The position numbers and the translations under genes are program-made. Positions 37,040-48,904 of a DNA stretch of 64,000 nt are shown here, piece by piece. The notes beneath the pieces were generated by a model. It was not told the DNA's origin, did not search any database, and saw only the letters and a list, made by a program, of their open reading frames with translations. Numbering within the stretch: position 1 is the stretch's first letter; each line of letters starts with the position of its first letter. The stretch is from Pyrrhosoma nymphula (Eukaryota; Arthropoda; Insecta; Odonata; Coenagrionidae): the NCBI GenBank assembly GCA_963573305.1, contig OY754338.1, forward strand, positions 19,466,192 to 19,530,191, read 5' to 3'.

Positions 37040-37620
37040 TGAAAAAGCTAATATATAAAAATGTAATGGTGTTTGTCTGTGTGTTGCTCCATCACACAAA
37101 GACTACTGGACAGATTGAGCTGAAATTTGGCTTGTAGATTGAAAAATATCTGGTTGTATCATATGCTTTACTAAAAAGCCCTAAGGGCTCCAAAAGACCC
37201 CCAAAAGGTCCCCAATGTTCCCCCCTGGCGGTCCATGCTAAGCATTGTGTTCGGTGCATTGGTTTAATTTGTTGCTATTCAAAGGTACTTTCACTCAAGA
37301 TATAGGGCTGGAATTTGTTTTATCGGATGGCTGAATAAATGAAGTTTCTAATTTTTTCAATCGATTTTCTTCTACGCGCCTTGTCTGAAATTCATGTTTT
37401 ATGCTGAAGAATCTCACATTTTTCTCTGAAATCAACAATAACATACTTTCTTGACAACCAGAGATTTTATTTTCATAGAATATTCACGCCTCTAGCATAT
37501 TAAATATCACGTTTTCATGCAGCTCCATGATAGTACGTAGAAAGAAAATCCATAAAAGAAGGGCTCAGTGTCCCAAGGGCCCCATTATAGATTGCTTCGG
37601 GGGGTAATTGATAAATTCAA
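37040..37620. repeat. Possible interspersed repeat
   Basis: The segment TGTTTGTCTGTGTGTTGCTC...ACTACTGGACAGATTGAGCTGAAATTTGG (37069-37130) resembles a phrase common in arthropod interspersed repeats (ACTACTGGACCGATTT...GAAATTTGG). It is followed by C- and A-rich blocks with CCCTAAGGGC and CCAAGGGCCCC words. Class unresolved; Helitron-like or SINE-like are both possible. Confidence 0.35.
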
Positions 37621-40600
37621 TGCATATTTACAACAAGTATACTCTTCAACGTCTATTCTCAAAGTAGCTCTCAAAGGGGCGCTGCATGTACGTATATGAG
37701 AGAACACTTACGTTGCAAACGATACACATAAAGGAATTAAATAGATTACACACGCAATTAAATGTGAAAGAATATTTATGTGCAGCGAATAGCAATGGTA
37801 ATAATGCCTCTGTTGCCACAACAAACACGGCATTGTTTATTATCGTTTAATACTCAGATGTATTACACGCAGTGGAACCAACTGGCTCTCATTACGATTG
37901 TGAACTGTCTTTTAGACCAACTCCCACATCATAAACGTTACGAGTTACTTATATATGCTTAAAAGTGTTAAAGTGCAGTTAACTTAGGTACATTCACTCA
38001 ATCATCGAGTTGCCTATTCAAGACTCTCACTTGCCGCTGTGTTTACCCTCCTTGGACTTCCATATATATAATCCTTCGATGTATCAATCAACATACCTAA
38101 TAGAAAAAAGAGTTACCTTTCGAAAAAATCTTCAAAAGCAAAATGAATATCGTATTTGCGAGAAAATGAGCCCTTGAAAAAAAAAGGACAAAGGTTAGAC
38201 TTGTATGGTCAAAGACATGCCCACCACCGATCTCATGGGCATCTCCCCGTGGTGTTCCTCGAGTTAGGTTAAGAACCACACAAATATCATCCTTATCAAA
38301 CCTACGGACGGGTAATACGCTAAAAATCTGGTTCAAATACAAACCTATCTGTTTCGAATCTTCATTCTGTTTTAAGATGGTGGAAATTATAATAACGTCA
38401 CTACATGCTCCTTACCCGAAAGAAGAACGGAAATTATGCGCAATGAACGACATCCGTGCATTAAAATCGGCAAGTTCACTAGCTAACACCATAGTTTTTT
38501 CTGGCAACCGAAACCAATGATTATGGCTACCCTTTATGCCGAAGGCGCAGTGCGGGTGACGAAGGATTCATAGGTCAAATAAACATGGCTGCTACTGCAA
38601 ATTCTCCTTTTGGCGTAGTCAACAGCTGGATTGTACCCTATTCTCCAATCCTGATTAAGATACTCAACGCACATATCAACATTGAATAGTGCTACTGAAT
38701 TAAATCATGGAATGCAAATATATGTATGTACACAAGGGAAGCGATTAAGCTGTTAATCACTCAGAAGACGACTGAAGAGAACCGTAGGGACGAGGTGACC
38801 ATATATCAACCTTTGCTACTTAAGTAGTAATGAGTCTGCATGGCCGATTTTTGAGTTTCCCGTGCATGAAAGTGGGCCAATAGTCACTCATCTCTCCGTA
38901 CACCTGGAAAACGGTCAGCGTGTCTACTACAACAAACACAACATACATGATAGATTAAAAACTCCTAAAATGACCACGCATACGGTTTTTTTTCGGTTTT
39001 TGTGGTTTTCTTATAAAATAAGTTTAATGTTTTCCACACCCATCGAATTTCAACGGGTACTTTCCGCTCGTTATGCTATAAATATGTAAGCGAAGCAACA
39101 AATGTTTTGATTACGATTCAAGATAATAGAGCTTTTGCTCCTAGTTTTGATGCTACCATAAATCAGAAACTATAATGCAAACACTACTAGGTATATCGCC
39201 TGATTATTCAACCTGCATTTAAAAAGTGGACATATCAGAGTCTATTTTCGGGATACATGTTTTACGTAAATTTCGCCCTAATTTCTCCAATTTCATCAGC
39301 ACCTTTCCTTTACGAATGTTCTGTAACCGAATCTTGAAAAAAAGAAGTGCTAATGATGAGGAATATGAGTAATTAAAATTTTTTTTTTGAGGGGGAGGAA
39401 TCAGTTTTTTTAGAGTAAGATTAATTTTAATGTGTAGTTTAGCCTGAATATAACGCAATCACAAAACATGCCTGCTATTTATTAAGCATGTGCATACTTA
39501 AAATCTAAAGCACATTCTCCAATATTAAAAATGGTACTGTTCAATGATTGATTTTGTAAGCTACTGTATAATACCCAGGTTTTCCAACAAAGTCCTCTCC
39601 AAGTGAAGGTTCTGTGTCAGATTCATACCATTAGCATTTACAGGTTAGGATTTACATGTTTTCTGAAATGATATTTTCGGATGTCGTTACGGAATGCAGT
39701 GAATCTTGCGTCTCCTGCTTGCCGAGGAGGTAATTCCCTTGTGGTTCTATTCAGACGGGCGTTGAGCGAGAATCCGCTGACAGATGAAGTCACGATGTTT
39801 GGACCTCCTAGCACAACTCCGGAACTTGAGAAACCCAGCCTCCAAAACGTCACGGTTCGTGACGCTGAGATACGGCCACGGCGCTCGTATACTACTCAAC
39901 GATAAATTAAGCCCATTATATATCGCGCAGGTTCTGAAAGATTGGCCAATTTAGAAAAAGTAAATTTGTGTCGTCACGCCAACTCGGGGAATTTCATTGC
40001 CGTCTTTCACTTCTCGAGCATTCATTCCTCTAAAGACAGTAATATTTTGACAAAAAGCCTTATTTTATTACCAAGGAAACTTTTTTCTCTACGGGTACGG
40101 AGGCTTTTTTTCTCTATTTTTTTAACACTCTCCTTTCAGTTATTTATGTGTAAGAAGGTCTTTAAACAAAGTATTAGATTATGATTAGTTCGTTTTTCAA
40201 GGAAATATGATATTTAATGTCTAAAGGTTTGATTAATATAGGCTCGTACATTATAATTGAAGCAATGAATTCGACATAGTATAAATATTCAAAATGCTTT
40301 TAATTTATATGAATACTGATGTCAAAACTACCACTAAGAAAGTATTTTATTCTTTAAATAAATAATGTTGCTTTTATTTATTCAGAAATATGTTTCATGT
40401 AAAAAGAATAGATTTTTTAAGCAACGTCAAATGTATATTTGGCCAAACATGCCGCAATACGGTGAGCTGATTAAATAACTTCTATTTTACATATTTATCC
40501 ATCACACCGTTTCCCTGGAAGAGCTCACTCCTCAGCGTTAGACTTATAATGGAACTGGTTTCCAATTTAGAATTTCCTCCGTATTGCATATTCCTTGCGC

Positions 40601-41175
40601 CCAAAAGTTCAGAGATTTTATTCTAGGCCTAGAACTTGAATAATCTGCCTTATACATTCTTAATACTAAGCATAAGTACATATCTAAATCTTTGATAGAA
40701 TTAGGGTCTGCTGTAGAGAGTGGCTGCAGGAAAAGTGGCTACGTCGTTGTCATAAAAATACGACATTCCAGAAAAATATTCTGTACCAAAATTTTGCCCC
40801 AATTATTAACGGAAGACGGGGTCAATTAAGCATGATAATTTGTTATCGTTTTAGACGTATCATTATCGATACTTTATTAAAAGTTAAAATATATGTTAAT
40901 AAATATTTTTCATAATTTACATATTATAAAAAAATGGCATTGTTTGTTCAAGAAATTTGAAACTTTTGGTGGAAAATGTCAAGAAATGTGGCAAATAATG
41001 TAAAATTGTGAAAATTAATGAAAGACGCGATGTACTTAAATGGAAAAACTATAATTGTAGATGCCATTAAAATATATATTATTTTTAGTAACTTAAATAT
41101 TATATGTTAACTTAATCCTGTCACGAATATCCGTTTGACCCTTAAAGAGAATGCACTTGAATGTAGGCTTCAAAA
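37621..41175. other. Mostly AT-rich; no supported genes
   Basis: Only short frames. The segment 39638-39905 has balanced composition and carries open frames on both strands (71 and 74 codons; minus-strand words TVTFWRLGFSSSGVVLGGPN and NARLNRTTRELPPRQAGDAR) that look protein-like, but I cannot place them in a family. It might be a captured exon or transposon piece. Confidence 0.3.
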
Positions 41176-41179
41176 GCAA

Positions 41180-43085
41180 ATCATTCATTTCATTCAAGTA
41201 TTCTACAGTACAGTCCCCATTTGGAAACGCAAAGTCCTAGACATTCTCTCGCTTTCCCTCTAAAGGATGTTCCTCCATCAGATCCCTCTTCAATTATTCA
41301 TATCTTCTACTTCCTCTTATTTCGTCCAGAATACCTATCCACTTCCTTCCTTTTCCACGCTTCCCCAGTGGTCTCCCCTCTATCACTCTCTTCAGCATGC
41401 CCTCTCCCCTCAAAACCTCTTCCATCCATCTCTTCTGCCTTCTCAGCACCTCTGCCACAAGCTTCATCTCCTCTCCAGCCATATCCAATACCTTCTTGTT
41501 CGTCTTCCTCGCCACCCAGCTCACATTCTCCACCCCTCTCCACACCCACGTCTCAACGCCTCAGGTCTACGCACTTCCTCCCTTCGCATTGACCAAGTTT
41601 CCGACCCATATAGGGCCACGCTCCATATTAAAGTTGTCACCAGCCTTTTCTTTACGACTCTTCTCAGACCCCCCTCATCAATTCTCTTCGAATCTTCTCT
41701 TCGAAAATCCTTCTTTAGCGAGCACAATTCTGCATCTGATGTCCTTACCACTAAACCCATTCTCCTCCAAAATACTACCAGATACGTTAACTGCTCGACC
41801 TGCTCTATCTTCTGCCCTCCCACCCTTATATTCAGCCCCACCTTTTTACTTCTAGAAAATATCATTACTTTCGTTTTCTTGTGGCTGATCTTCAACCCAT
41901 ACCTTTCGCACTGCACTTCTAACGCATTCACCATTGACTCTAACCCCTTGGCAGACTGACTAACCAACGCTTGATCATCTGCAAATCTCACTTATCTTAT
42001 CAGCTCCCCTCCTACCTTTATTCCTACCTCCTCCTCCCCCCATGCCTCCCATACCATTTCTTCTGAATATACGCTAAAAAGCGACGGTGATATTGGGCAT
42101 CCCTGCCGCATTCCCCGTCCTATCGTGGCCCATCCCAGTTCTCCATCGGCTACCCTTACCTGCACCGTCTGGATCATATACAAATTCCGAATCAGACGCC
42201 TGTCCCTCCAATCGACCCCTAATTTCTTCAACACTCCCATTAATTTCGTCCAGTCAACCCGATCAAACGCCTTCTCGAAATCTACGAAGCATGCAAAACA
42301 TCCTGCCCATACTCTAGGTTTCTTTCTACTAGCGTCCTCATCACCTCTATAGCGTCTCGCGTTCCCGTCCCTCTCCTAATCCCGAACTGGTCGTCGCCCA
42401 GGTATCATTTGCTTTCTTCTCTAGTCTTCTGTTTATAATTCTCAGAAGTACTTTGGCCACGTGGGATATTAAGCTTGTTGTCCTATAGTATTCGCACCAT
42501 TTTGCCGTGCTCTTCTCTGGTATAGGAGTTAGTTGTGTCTTTGCAAAGTCTTCTGGCCACACTCCATTCTCATAAATCCTACGAATAAGCGCAATAAGTT
42601 TTCCTATTCCGTTATTCCCCATAATCTTTAAAAACTCTGCAGGTATGTCATTTACTCCCAACGCCTTATTCCTTTTCGTCTCTTGTAGACCTCTTTCTAT
42701 TTCTAGATCTAGGATATCTGGTCTAATGCCGTATCTGTCGATGCCGTCTTCCATTTCTATATCTAACATATTGGGCTTTATTTCTTTACCATACAGCTCT
42801 TCAACATTCTCCTTCCATATCTCCTGAATCTCTTTCAGTTCTACTATCATCTTTCCCGTCTTGTCTGTTTTTTTAAAATTCCCCTTCCCTTATTCCCCGT
42901 CAGTTTCTTTAATTTCCTATATAATGCATCTGTTCTTCCCACGCTTTAGTATTTCTCTAACGAGTCGATCTGTTGTTATTTAATTCTCGGTATTTTCTCT
43001 TACCTAGATCTGAGTTTACAATCTTCTATCTCCTTCTCTCCTGCATCTCCATTATCATCTCCTTCGTGATCCACGGTTTACTAAT
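41180..43085 (-). mobile_element. RTE-like LINE, 5' truncated
   Basis: Minus-strand copy of the family at 1-1910. The 5' side (right edge) starts in the linker before RT (KPWITKEMIMEMQERR; GKRKYRELNN). The 3' side ends with ATGGGGACTGTACTGTAG and an AATG-type repeat at about 41180-41195. The long plus-strand frame 41267-41959 is its antisense shadow. Confidence 0.85.
41294..43085 (-). pseudogene. RTE-like ORF2, multiply frameshifted
   Basis: Segments in order on the minus strand are 42850-42347 (GVNDIPAEFLKIMG, GVWPEDFAKTQLTPIPEKS, SHVAKVLLRIINRRLE); a shifted stretch with CFVDFEKAFDRVDWTKL; 42240-41992 (GVDWRDRRLIRNLYM, GRGMRQGCPISPSLF); 41991-41521 (RFADDQALVSQSAKG, SVALYGSETWSMRREE); and 41545-41294 (ARKTNKKVLDMAGEEM, GKRGKGRKWIGIL). 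A TGA or frame change separates each pair. The FADD catalytic box is kept. Order and length equal the 1-1910 copy, so the two can be aligned directly to estimate age and family consensus. Confidence 0.85.
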
Positions 43086-43264
43086 TTTAGCAAATCAATG
43101 ACAAAAAAATCTCAACAATATAATTCATAAAGAAAAAAGCAATGCATTAGATCTGAGTTGAATAAGTCAACAAGATTACCTTTGATTCGCGAGCAATGTA
43201 AAGTTACGATTTCCCAATATTGTTTTACTGCCGGCGAACGTGCATTAGGCGAGTTCAAATAAAC

Positions 43265-43925
43265 TGAGCAGCATATTGAGATGTCAGGAATCACTCTTGC
43301 AGGAATAAAAACACTTGAGGGTACCCGACCGTTTTCCCGAATCGTATTTTCCGATGGCCTTTTTCCCGAATTTCTCCTTTCCCGAATCATGACGTGTTTT
43401 TTTTCCCGAATAACTGTTTCCCGAATTAATGTTTCCCGAAGATTATTTCCCCGAATCAATCTTTTTTGAACCGAATTATATTTATATTACCATGCAACAT
43501 AATATGATTAAAAAAATACAAATCTATTAAAAAAACAATATTGTGCGCGAGATCACGGAGAAACTCAAGTACGTATCTCTCGCTTTTATATTCTTCGTAT
43601 TCTGTATATTTCTGAGCGTTTTCAGGTGTTCCCCATACTTATTTTTGGGCTCCGCCTTGACGGGTTTTCTCACAAACAGTTCTATCAGCGCGACATCTGT
43701 ATCTGCTTGTTAATAATTATCGGAGCCTCGGCCATTTTACAAAAAAAATTACTAATAAACATAGTATAGTATCATAGCAATGCATTCGGAACAAACAAAA
43801 ACAAATCCGGAAAAAAGCCGTTCGGTAAAGAATTAGTTCGGGAAACAGGTAATTCGGGAAAAGGGAATTGGGAAAAACCGATCGGGAAAAAGGTCATTGG
43901 GATAAAGGTAGGGAATCCACTGGAG
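43265..43925. repeat. Element with two facing arrays of a TTCCCGAA motif
   Basis: Left array (about 43333-43455): seven units of TTTCCCGAAT or near variants at irregular 10-25 bp spacing. Right array (about 43785-43910): the reverse-complement motif TTCGGGAAA and variants, at least five units. ATGGCCTTTTTCCCGA (left) and the reverse complement of TCGGGAAAAAGGTCAT (right) pair almost exactly, so the unit order is also mirrored. Short Arg/Ile/Glu-periodic frames on either strand are products of the repeat. Confidence 0.75.
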
Positions 43926-43929
43926 AGGC

Positions 43930-44870
43930 CATTAGGGTAAGCATGGTGTATCCCTGTTATTTTATTCCGCAGATAATATTGACAATTGTTCCATCTCACT
44001 AATCACAACTGATTGGAATATTCGGTCGCACGAATAAACGCAATTCAGAGAATACAATTGAGGTTAGATTAATCGCTACCCTCGAAAAATTAAAAGCTAT
44101 GAATGATTTTAAGGGATTCCAAACGAAGGCCAAATGGATATCGATAAGCCTGAGGCCAATAATAATCAATGATCTGTTTGTTTTATACGAAAAATAACAT
44201 ATATGCTACATGATGTTAAATTTTCTATCACACTGACGAGTTATTGTTTAATTTCCATACTTTTAAAAGCGGTATTTAATTGCGTTCACCGTTTTATTGG
44301 TTAGCTGGAATGAATAGTCCATCCCAAAACAACGTACGAGAAACAATTAATGCTTGGAATTCTTGATGAGGTGTCCAATGATGAGCATTCAAAGTATTGG
44401 GTAGTATGACACTTTATATATTCATCATTATACATACTACATCAATTCATCACAACAAAACAATTCAATGATCATTAAAACAACTATAACACCTACATAT
44501 TAATTCAATATTCACTTATTCGCCAAGTTATGTCTTGGGCCTCATGTTTCTCGTGTCCGTTCCAACTATCGGTAACTATTTTTTTAGTGTTTCCAGGAAA
44601 ACCAGTTAGATTGTTGAATGACAATCCCTGGTTTCATAAATATTTTATATTTGTCATCCATTTCACATTGGCAGCAATATACTTGCACCTTTCGCAAAAC
44701 ACAGTTTGATTGTCAATTTTGTAAATTATATATTGAGAATCAATTCAAGACATAAATAATTATTGGTTCATTAGGTTCTGATAGTGATAAATCCTTATCA
44801 ATGACATAGACCAGGAAAACTCATTCAATTCCCTCAAAACTCTTACTTTGAGAATAATATTATTGTGGAA
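43930..44870. other. AT-rich, no supported genes
   Basis: Nothing recognised. Confidence 0.5.
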
Positions 44871-44880
44871 CATTTAATAT

Positions 44881-45060
44881 CTTAGTAAAATCTTATCGGG
44901 TTAGCTACCGGGTAAGGCTTTTAGAGGCCAACGTTTCAACGAGTGTTTCCCTCATCGTCATCAGTGAGTCTCAGCCCTGATGACGATGAGGGAGTCACTC
45001 GTCGAAACGTTGGCCTTTAAAAGCCTTACCCGGTGGCAAGCCCGAGAAGATTTTACTAAT
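44881..45060. mobile_element. Long foldback with hammerhead-like core (PLE-type)
   Basis: Arms 44881-44964 and 44977-45059 are near-perfect reverse complements (about 84 bp) around a 12-nt spacer. The right arm reads CTGATGA (44977-44983), then a CGATGAG/CTCGTCG stem (with one G-U pair), then AAACGTTGG. The inverted arrangement of two tail sequences is like the terminal repeats of Penelope-like elements. No protein-coding part lies between the arms. Confidence 0.75.
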
Positions 45061-45379
45061 ATTATTCGCCGGGAAAGCCTAAGATCTTTTATATAATATA
45101 TTCATTGCCGTTTCTAGGCTTGCCTAAGCTGAAAATAAGCAGCAGTAGTCAGCTAGCATCTGCTGACATCTACCACTATTATTAGCATAACCTTAAATTA
45201 GTTTAAAATCTTATTCCATTCGCTGACTTCTTGGCAAATAATATATTTCCTTTGCAAGAAATTCACCCAATTTTAAAATCTCAAGGTCTTCCACGGCTTA
45301 CGATTTTATATTCCAAATTGATAGTTTTTTTACTATTGATCTATATCCTTATTAGTTGCTTAGCTGAACAAGTATCCAT

Positions 45380-46550
45380 TCCCTTAAGACAATCAATTGT
45401 ACAAAGCTTAAAAAAACTTAGTGAAATACTGAGGCAGAAACTTAAGGAGTTACTTAAAGTTAATTGAAAAATTTCAGAAACTGAAGACAAAAACTGAGCA
45501 AAGAACTTTTGAAAAAATTCTTTTACCTACTAAAATATAACAACGTGAAAATATTTACCATGGCAGTTACGGCGATGGAAACACAATTTCTAAAGATATA
45601 AACGAAAAAAGCTATGAAAAAAAAAAATATTTTCCACAACAGAGAATCGATCCTCATACCTTTCACTCCTCAGTCCACCACCATATCACTACTACACAAC
45701 TACCTTGCATTGGCTGTGCAGTTCACGGGGATTTCATTTTCATAAATTCTGATAGGGATTGGTCGGTGACTTATAGGACTTCCTCCGATGGTTAATCCCA
45801 AAGCAATCAGTAACTTAATCCTTAATCGGTCGAACTGAAATGCATACTGATATAAAGTTTTCCTCAAATAGTTCCTCTTTTTTATTCATCGTGACCATCA
45901 AAACCCTGCACTCTTTTAATATGCTCTCTGCAATGGAATGGTCTCAAATAAAAGTTTGTATCCCACTGAGTTAGAAGGAAAAATATATTGTGTCATTACA
46001 ATTGTAAACAGTAAACGGACGTATTCGGACGTCTCTTAAATTATGTACAGCTTGATATAATCATGTGAGATGAGGAGTCACAATTCCGGTTATATGTACT
46101 CGGAAACTCGACCCTTCCTCGTCTAGGTAGAAAATACCAGCACCTCTTTAAACACATTTATAACATCAATCCAGGGCACAAATGTTTTTCCACCGAAAAT
46201 CTTTGTGGTGCCATAGTATTTTTTTCTTAAAGTGCAGGGTTTGTCACTAACTTAAAAGTGAAAACTGTTGACAAACCTAAACTACTTTGAGTTACTCATA
46301 AGTTACTTTAGAGGTGTTAATTACTTAAGACTAAAACTGTTCAGTGAACTTAAGTACATTAAGGCCCAGAAAGTTTGTTTAAAGTTTTCAATAACTAACA
46401 GAGAAACTTTTGAGCGATCTTAAGAACTAATAAAACCTTAAGTAACTTTGATGATATCTAAAGAGTTTCTGAAGAAACATAAAGGATGGTTTAAGTTACT
46501 GAAGCATTTTTAAGTAAACTTTGAAATTTTAAAGTAACTTATGCAATTTC
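45380..46550. repeat. Degenerate ACTTAAGT/AAGTTACTT motif arrays
   Basis: Words built on TTACTT, AAGTAA, ACTTAAG and CTTAAGT recur many times at 45385-45480 and 46245-46545 (about eight good hits in the latter), separated by ordinary AT-rich DNA. This resembles an element with internal short repeats, but boundaries are not visible. The 78-codon frame 45231-45467 overlaps the first array. Confidence 0.35.
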
Positions 46551-47978
46551 AACAGTTGATTTTCTTGAGGGTTGATCGAATGCATTGGAAAGATCAAAAC
46601 ATTGAATTATCCACGAGGAGGCATAATGCCGAGTCACTGCGTATCTTAAGATCCCAAGAGGTCCTCCAAACCGATGAAACAACTTCACCCGAGTAAATTC
46701 GAATTCACACTGGCAATAGAGTACCCGGTCAATTGTGTTTCTCAAAGGAACTCGGTACCAGTACTCAGATAACATAAATTAATACTGAAAGTTTTCCCGA
46801 TCTTTGACGATATTAGGATGCGTATGACGACGAGAGGAGGAGAGAGAAAATATGTTTTGGAACTAATTTTGTGGAATAATCTCAAATCGGAGATGCCCGG
46901 AAATCAAAGGTATACCAAGAAAACATCCATTTCTGGATGAAAACATCAGTAACTTCTCAACCATGCTTAGCTAACGGTTGAAATGAATACCTAAAGGAGT
47001 TTTCACAATCTTATTCTTCTAATAACATAACACACTGCGAATAATAGTATTAAGTAAATGGGTGAAATTAGATTTTCAAACTGCTCTAGTCTGCTCGGAA
47101 TAGATATGTTATCTAGCAATGGTTAGAAAATTGCCAGACTGCATGTCCTTCTCATACTACGTGCATATAATGACGAAATCGAGTTTCATACGTTCCTCCT
47201 TCCACGTTCAGTATCTTGAGTAGCTGACATAATCATCGAATAAATGTTTTAGAAGAAGCAACTGTCGAATCACCGCCCCACAGGTGCGTGCGAAATGTTA
47301 TGGCGTGAAAAATCACCCTCTTTTCTTGGTATCGCAAATGTTTGCAATCAAACATGAATCATGATCGATCGATTGGGACACTCAATCAAGTATACAATCC
47401 GTGAATTTCTCATCCCGCCTCGCCAAATTTGCATGTAAATACGGTTGCAATGCGTCGTTTTCGCTGTATCATAGCTGATCCTCCGGCTTTCATGTACTAA
47501 AAAAGAAATCGTGATTTATGATAGAACGTTTTGATTTCCGACCATAAGACGGTCTCCAGTAGAAACGATAACTTATCAATTTTTTCAAAATGGTTAGAAT
47601 AATAAAAAGCATGGAACTGAAAAATATAAATTTTTATTTGGGAGCAATTGAAAAAACTTTTAGTTTTATCGTATTCGAGTTAATTTATGCGGTCAAGCAT
47701 GATATTAATTTACAAAATCTCATTGGTGTTTTCCTTTACAGTATTACAGAGTGAAGAGAGTGGTTTGATGACGGAAATGTCAACAAATAAGGTTGTTTAA
47801 ATTATTTTTAATGGTATTATGTCGTCAAATCCCACATCTTATTCTCAACGGTGGTGTAAGTTGCTCCTGCTCGAGCTGTTCACATCTGAGTCAGAAAAGA
47901 TTGTTATTTTAAAATGGAGAAAACACGTACTCTAACCTATATTTGAGTACCTTTAATAATTTTTTAGATATTAATGCA
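46551..47978. other. AT-rich, no supported genes
   Basis: Nothing recognised. Confidence 0.5.
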
Positions 47979-48040
47979 TTAACAGTGAAGAACCGAGCGG
48001 GTCATTTTGACCCATCGAGCATTTGGGGGCCTGTAGTTTG
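47979..48040 (+). mobile_element. piggyBac-like terminus next to TTAA
   Basis: TTAA (47979-47982) is followed by CAGTGAAGAACCGAGC and then GGGTCATTTTGACCCA (47999-48014), the same 16-bp palindrome as at both ends of the piggyBac element at 33681-36697. The extreme terminus (CAGTGAAG) differs, so this is a related but different family. No clear matching inverted end is obvious; a TTAA at 51416-51419 is a candidate. Confidence 0.6.
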
Positions 48041-48904
48041 ATATGTTTTCGCTGACACGTTTTTTGTGTGGAAACCTGCATTGTTAGAATCTTTTAAAAA
48101 AGTTAGATGAAGTTATTTTTCCTTCGGTGAACTATTTTAACGTAACGTTGTACTTGGTTGAAGGCTTGGTTTAACCGAGGTTGAAGGTCGTAACTTGACT
48201 GAATGGCGTCGCGTAGCCCCTGCGAAATAGGCTCTCATATTAACGGTCTCTGCGAAATAGGAATCGCGCTCACGGTTTGAATGGAATGCATCCAGACGAA
48301 CGAGCAATTGCTGGCTTGTGGTACAGGAGAAATAGGTTTTTGGGTGGAACTGATTCCCACAAAGACGGGGTTTGAATTTTTTAGTTCATTGTTGGTATCT
48401 TTTTGATATACTTAATGTCTAGAAAAATGTGAGCGTGCAAAATGCGTTTTTTTGGTCACCATCTTTAAAAAAAACATTAAAAATTCAAAATAAAGTCACG
48501 TATGGTAACATATTACACGGTATTCCACGTTGGAAAATAATAAAAAATGGTTTTTACAAGTAAAATGTTCACAATGATGAAGTGGGTAGTTTTCTAGGAA
48601 AATCTAAGTACGTAAAAATATTTAAATTCTATTTTATTATGTGACTTCTGCAAGTATTGAAGCAAGTCTTCTAAGAAATTGATATTGGCAGAAAGAAACT
48701 GTATATTTTGCTCTAAAAGTGAAAGCAGAACTTCAAGTTGATACTTAAGTTATATATCTATATATGTCATAGTCTCAAGTTGTCTACCAAAGGTATGCAA
48801 GGCGTCATTAGTGAAAGTAAAATTCGAAAAGACAATATTCATGAGTTATTTGTACTATTTTCTGATCACACCGTGTAGAATGTAGAATGCCGCCGTCTGT
48901 ACAC
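48041..48904. other. No recognised gene
   Basis: TGCGAAATAGG occurs twice (about 48217-48260) as a short direct repeat. No coding signal. Confidence 0.4.

Noticed and set aside
41267..41959. 230-codon plus-strand frame
   Set aside because: It is exactly antisense to the RTE-like LINE ORF read on the minus strand, whose RT motifs are clear.
43300..43470. CRISPR-like array
   Set aside because: Units are about 10 bases, irregularly spaced and degenerate, and are mirrored at 43785-43910; this is not a CRISPR array and the genome is eukaryotic.
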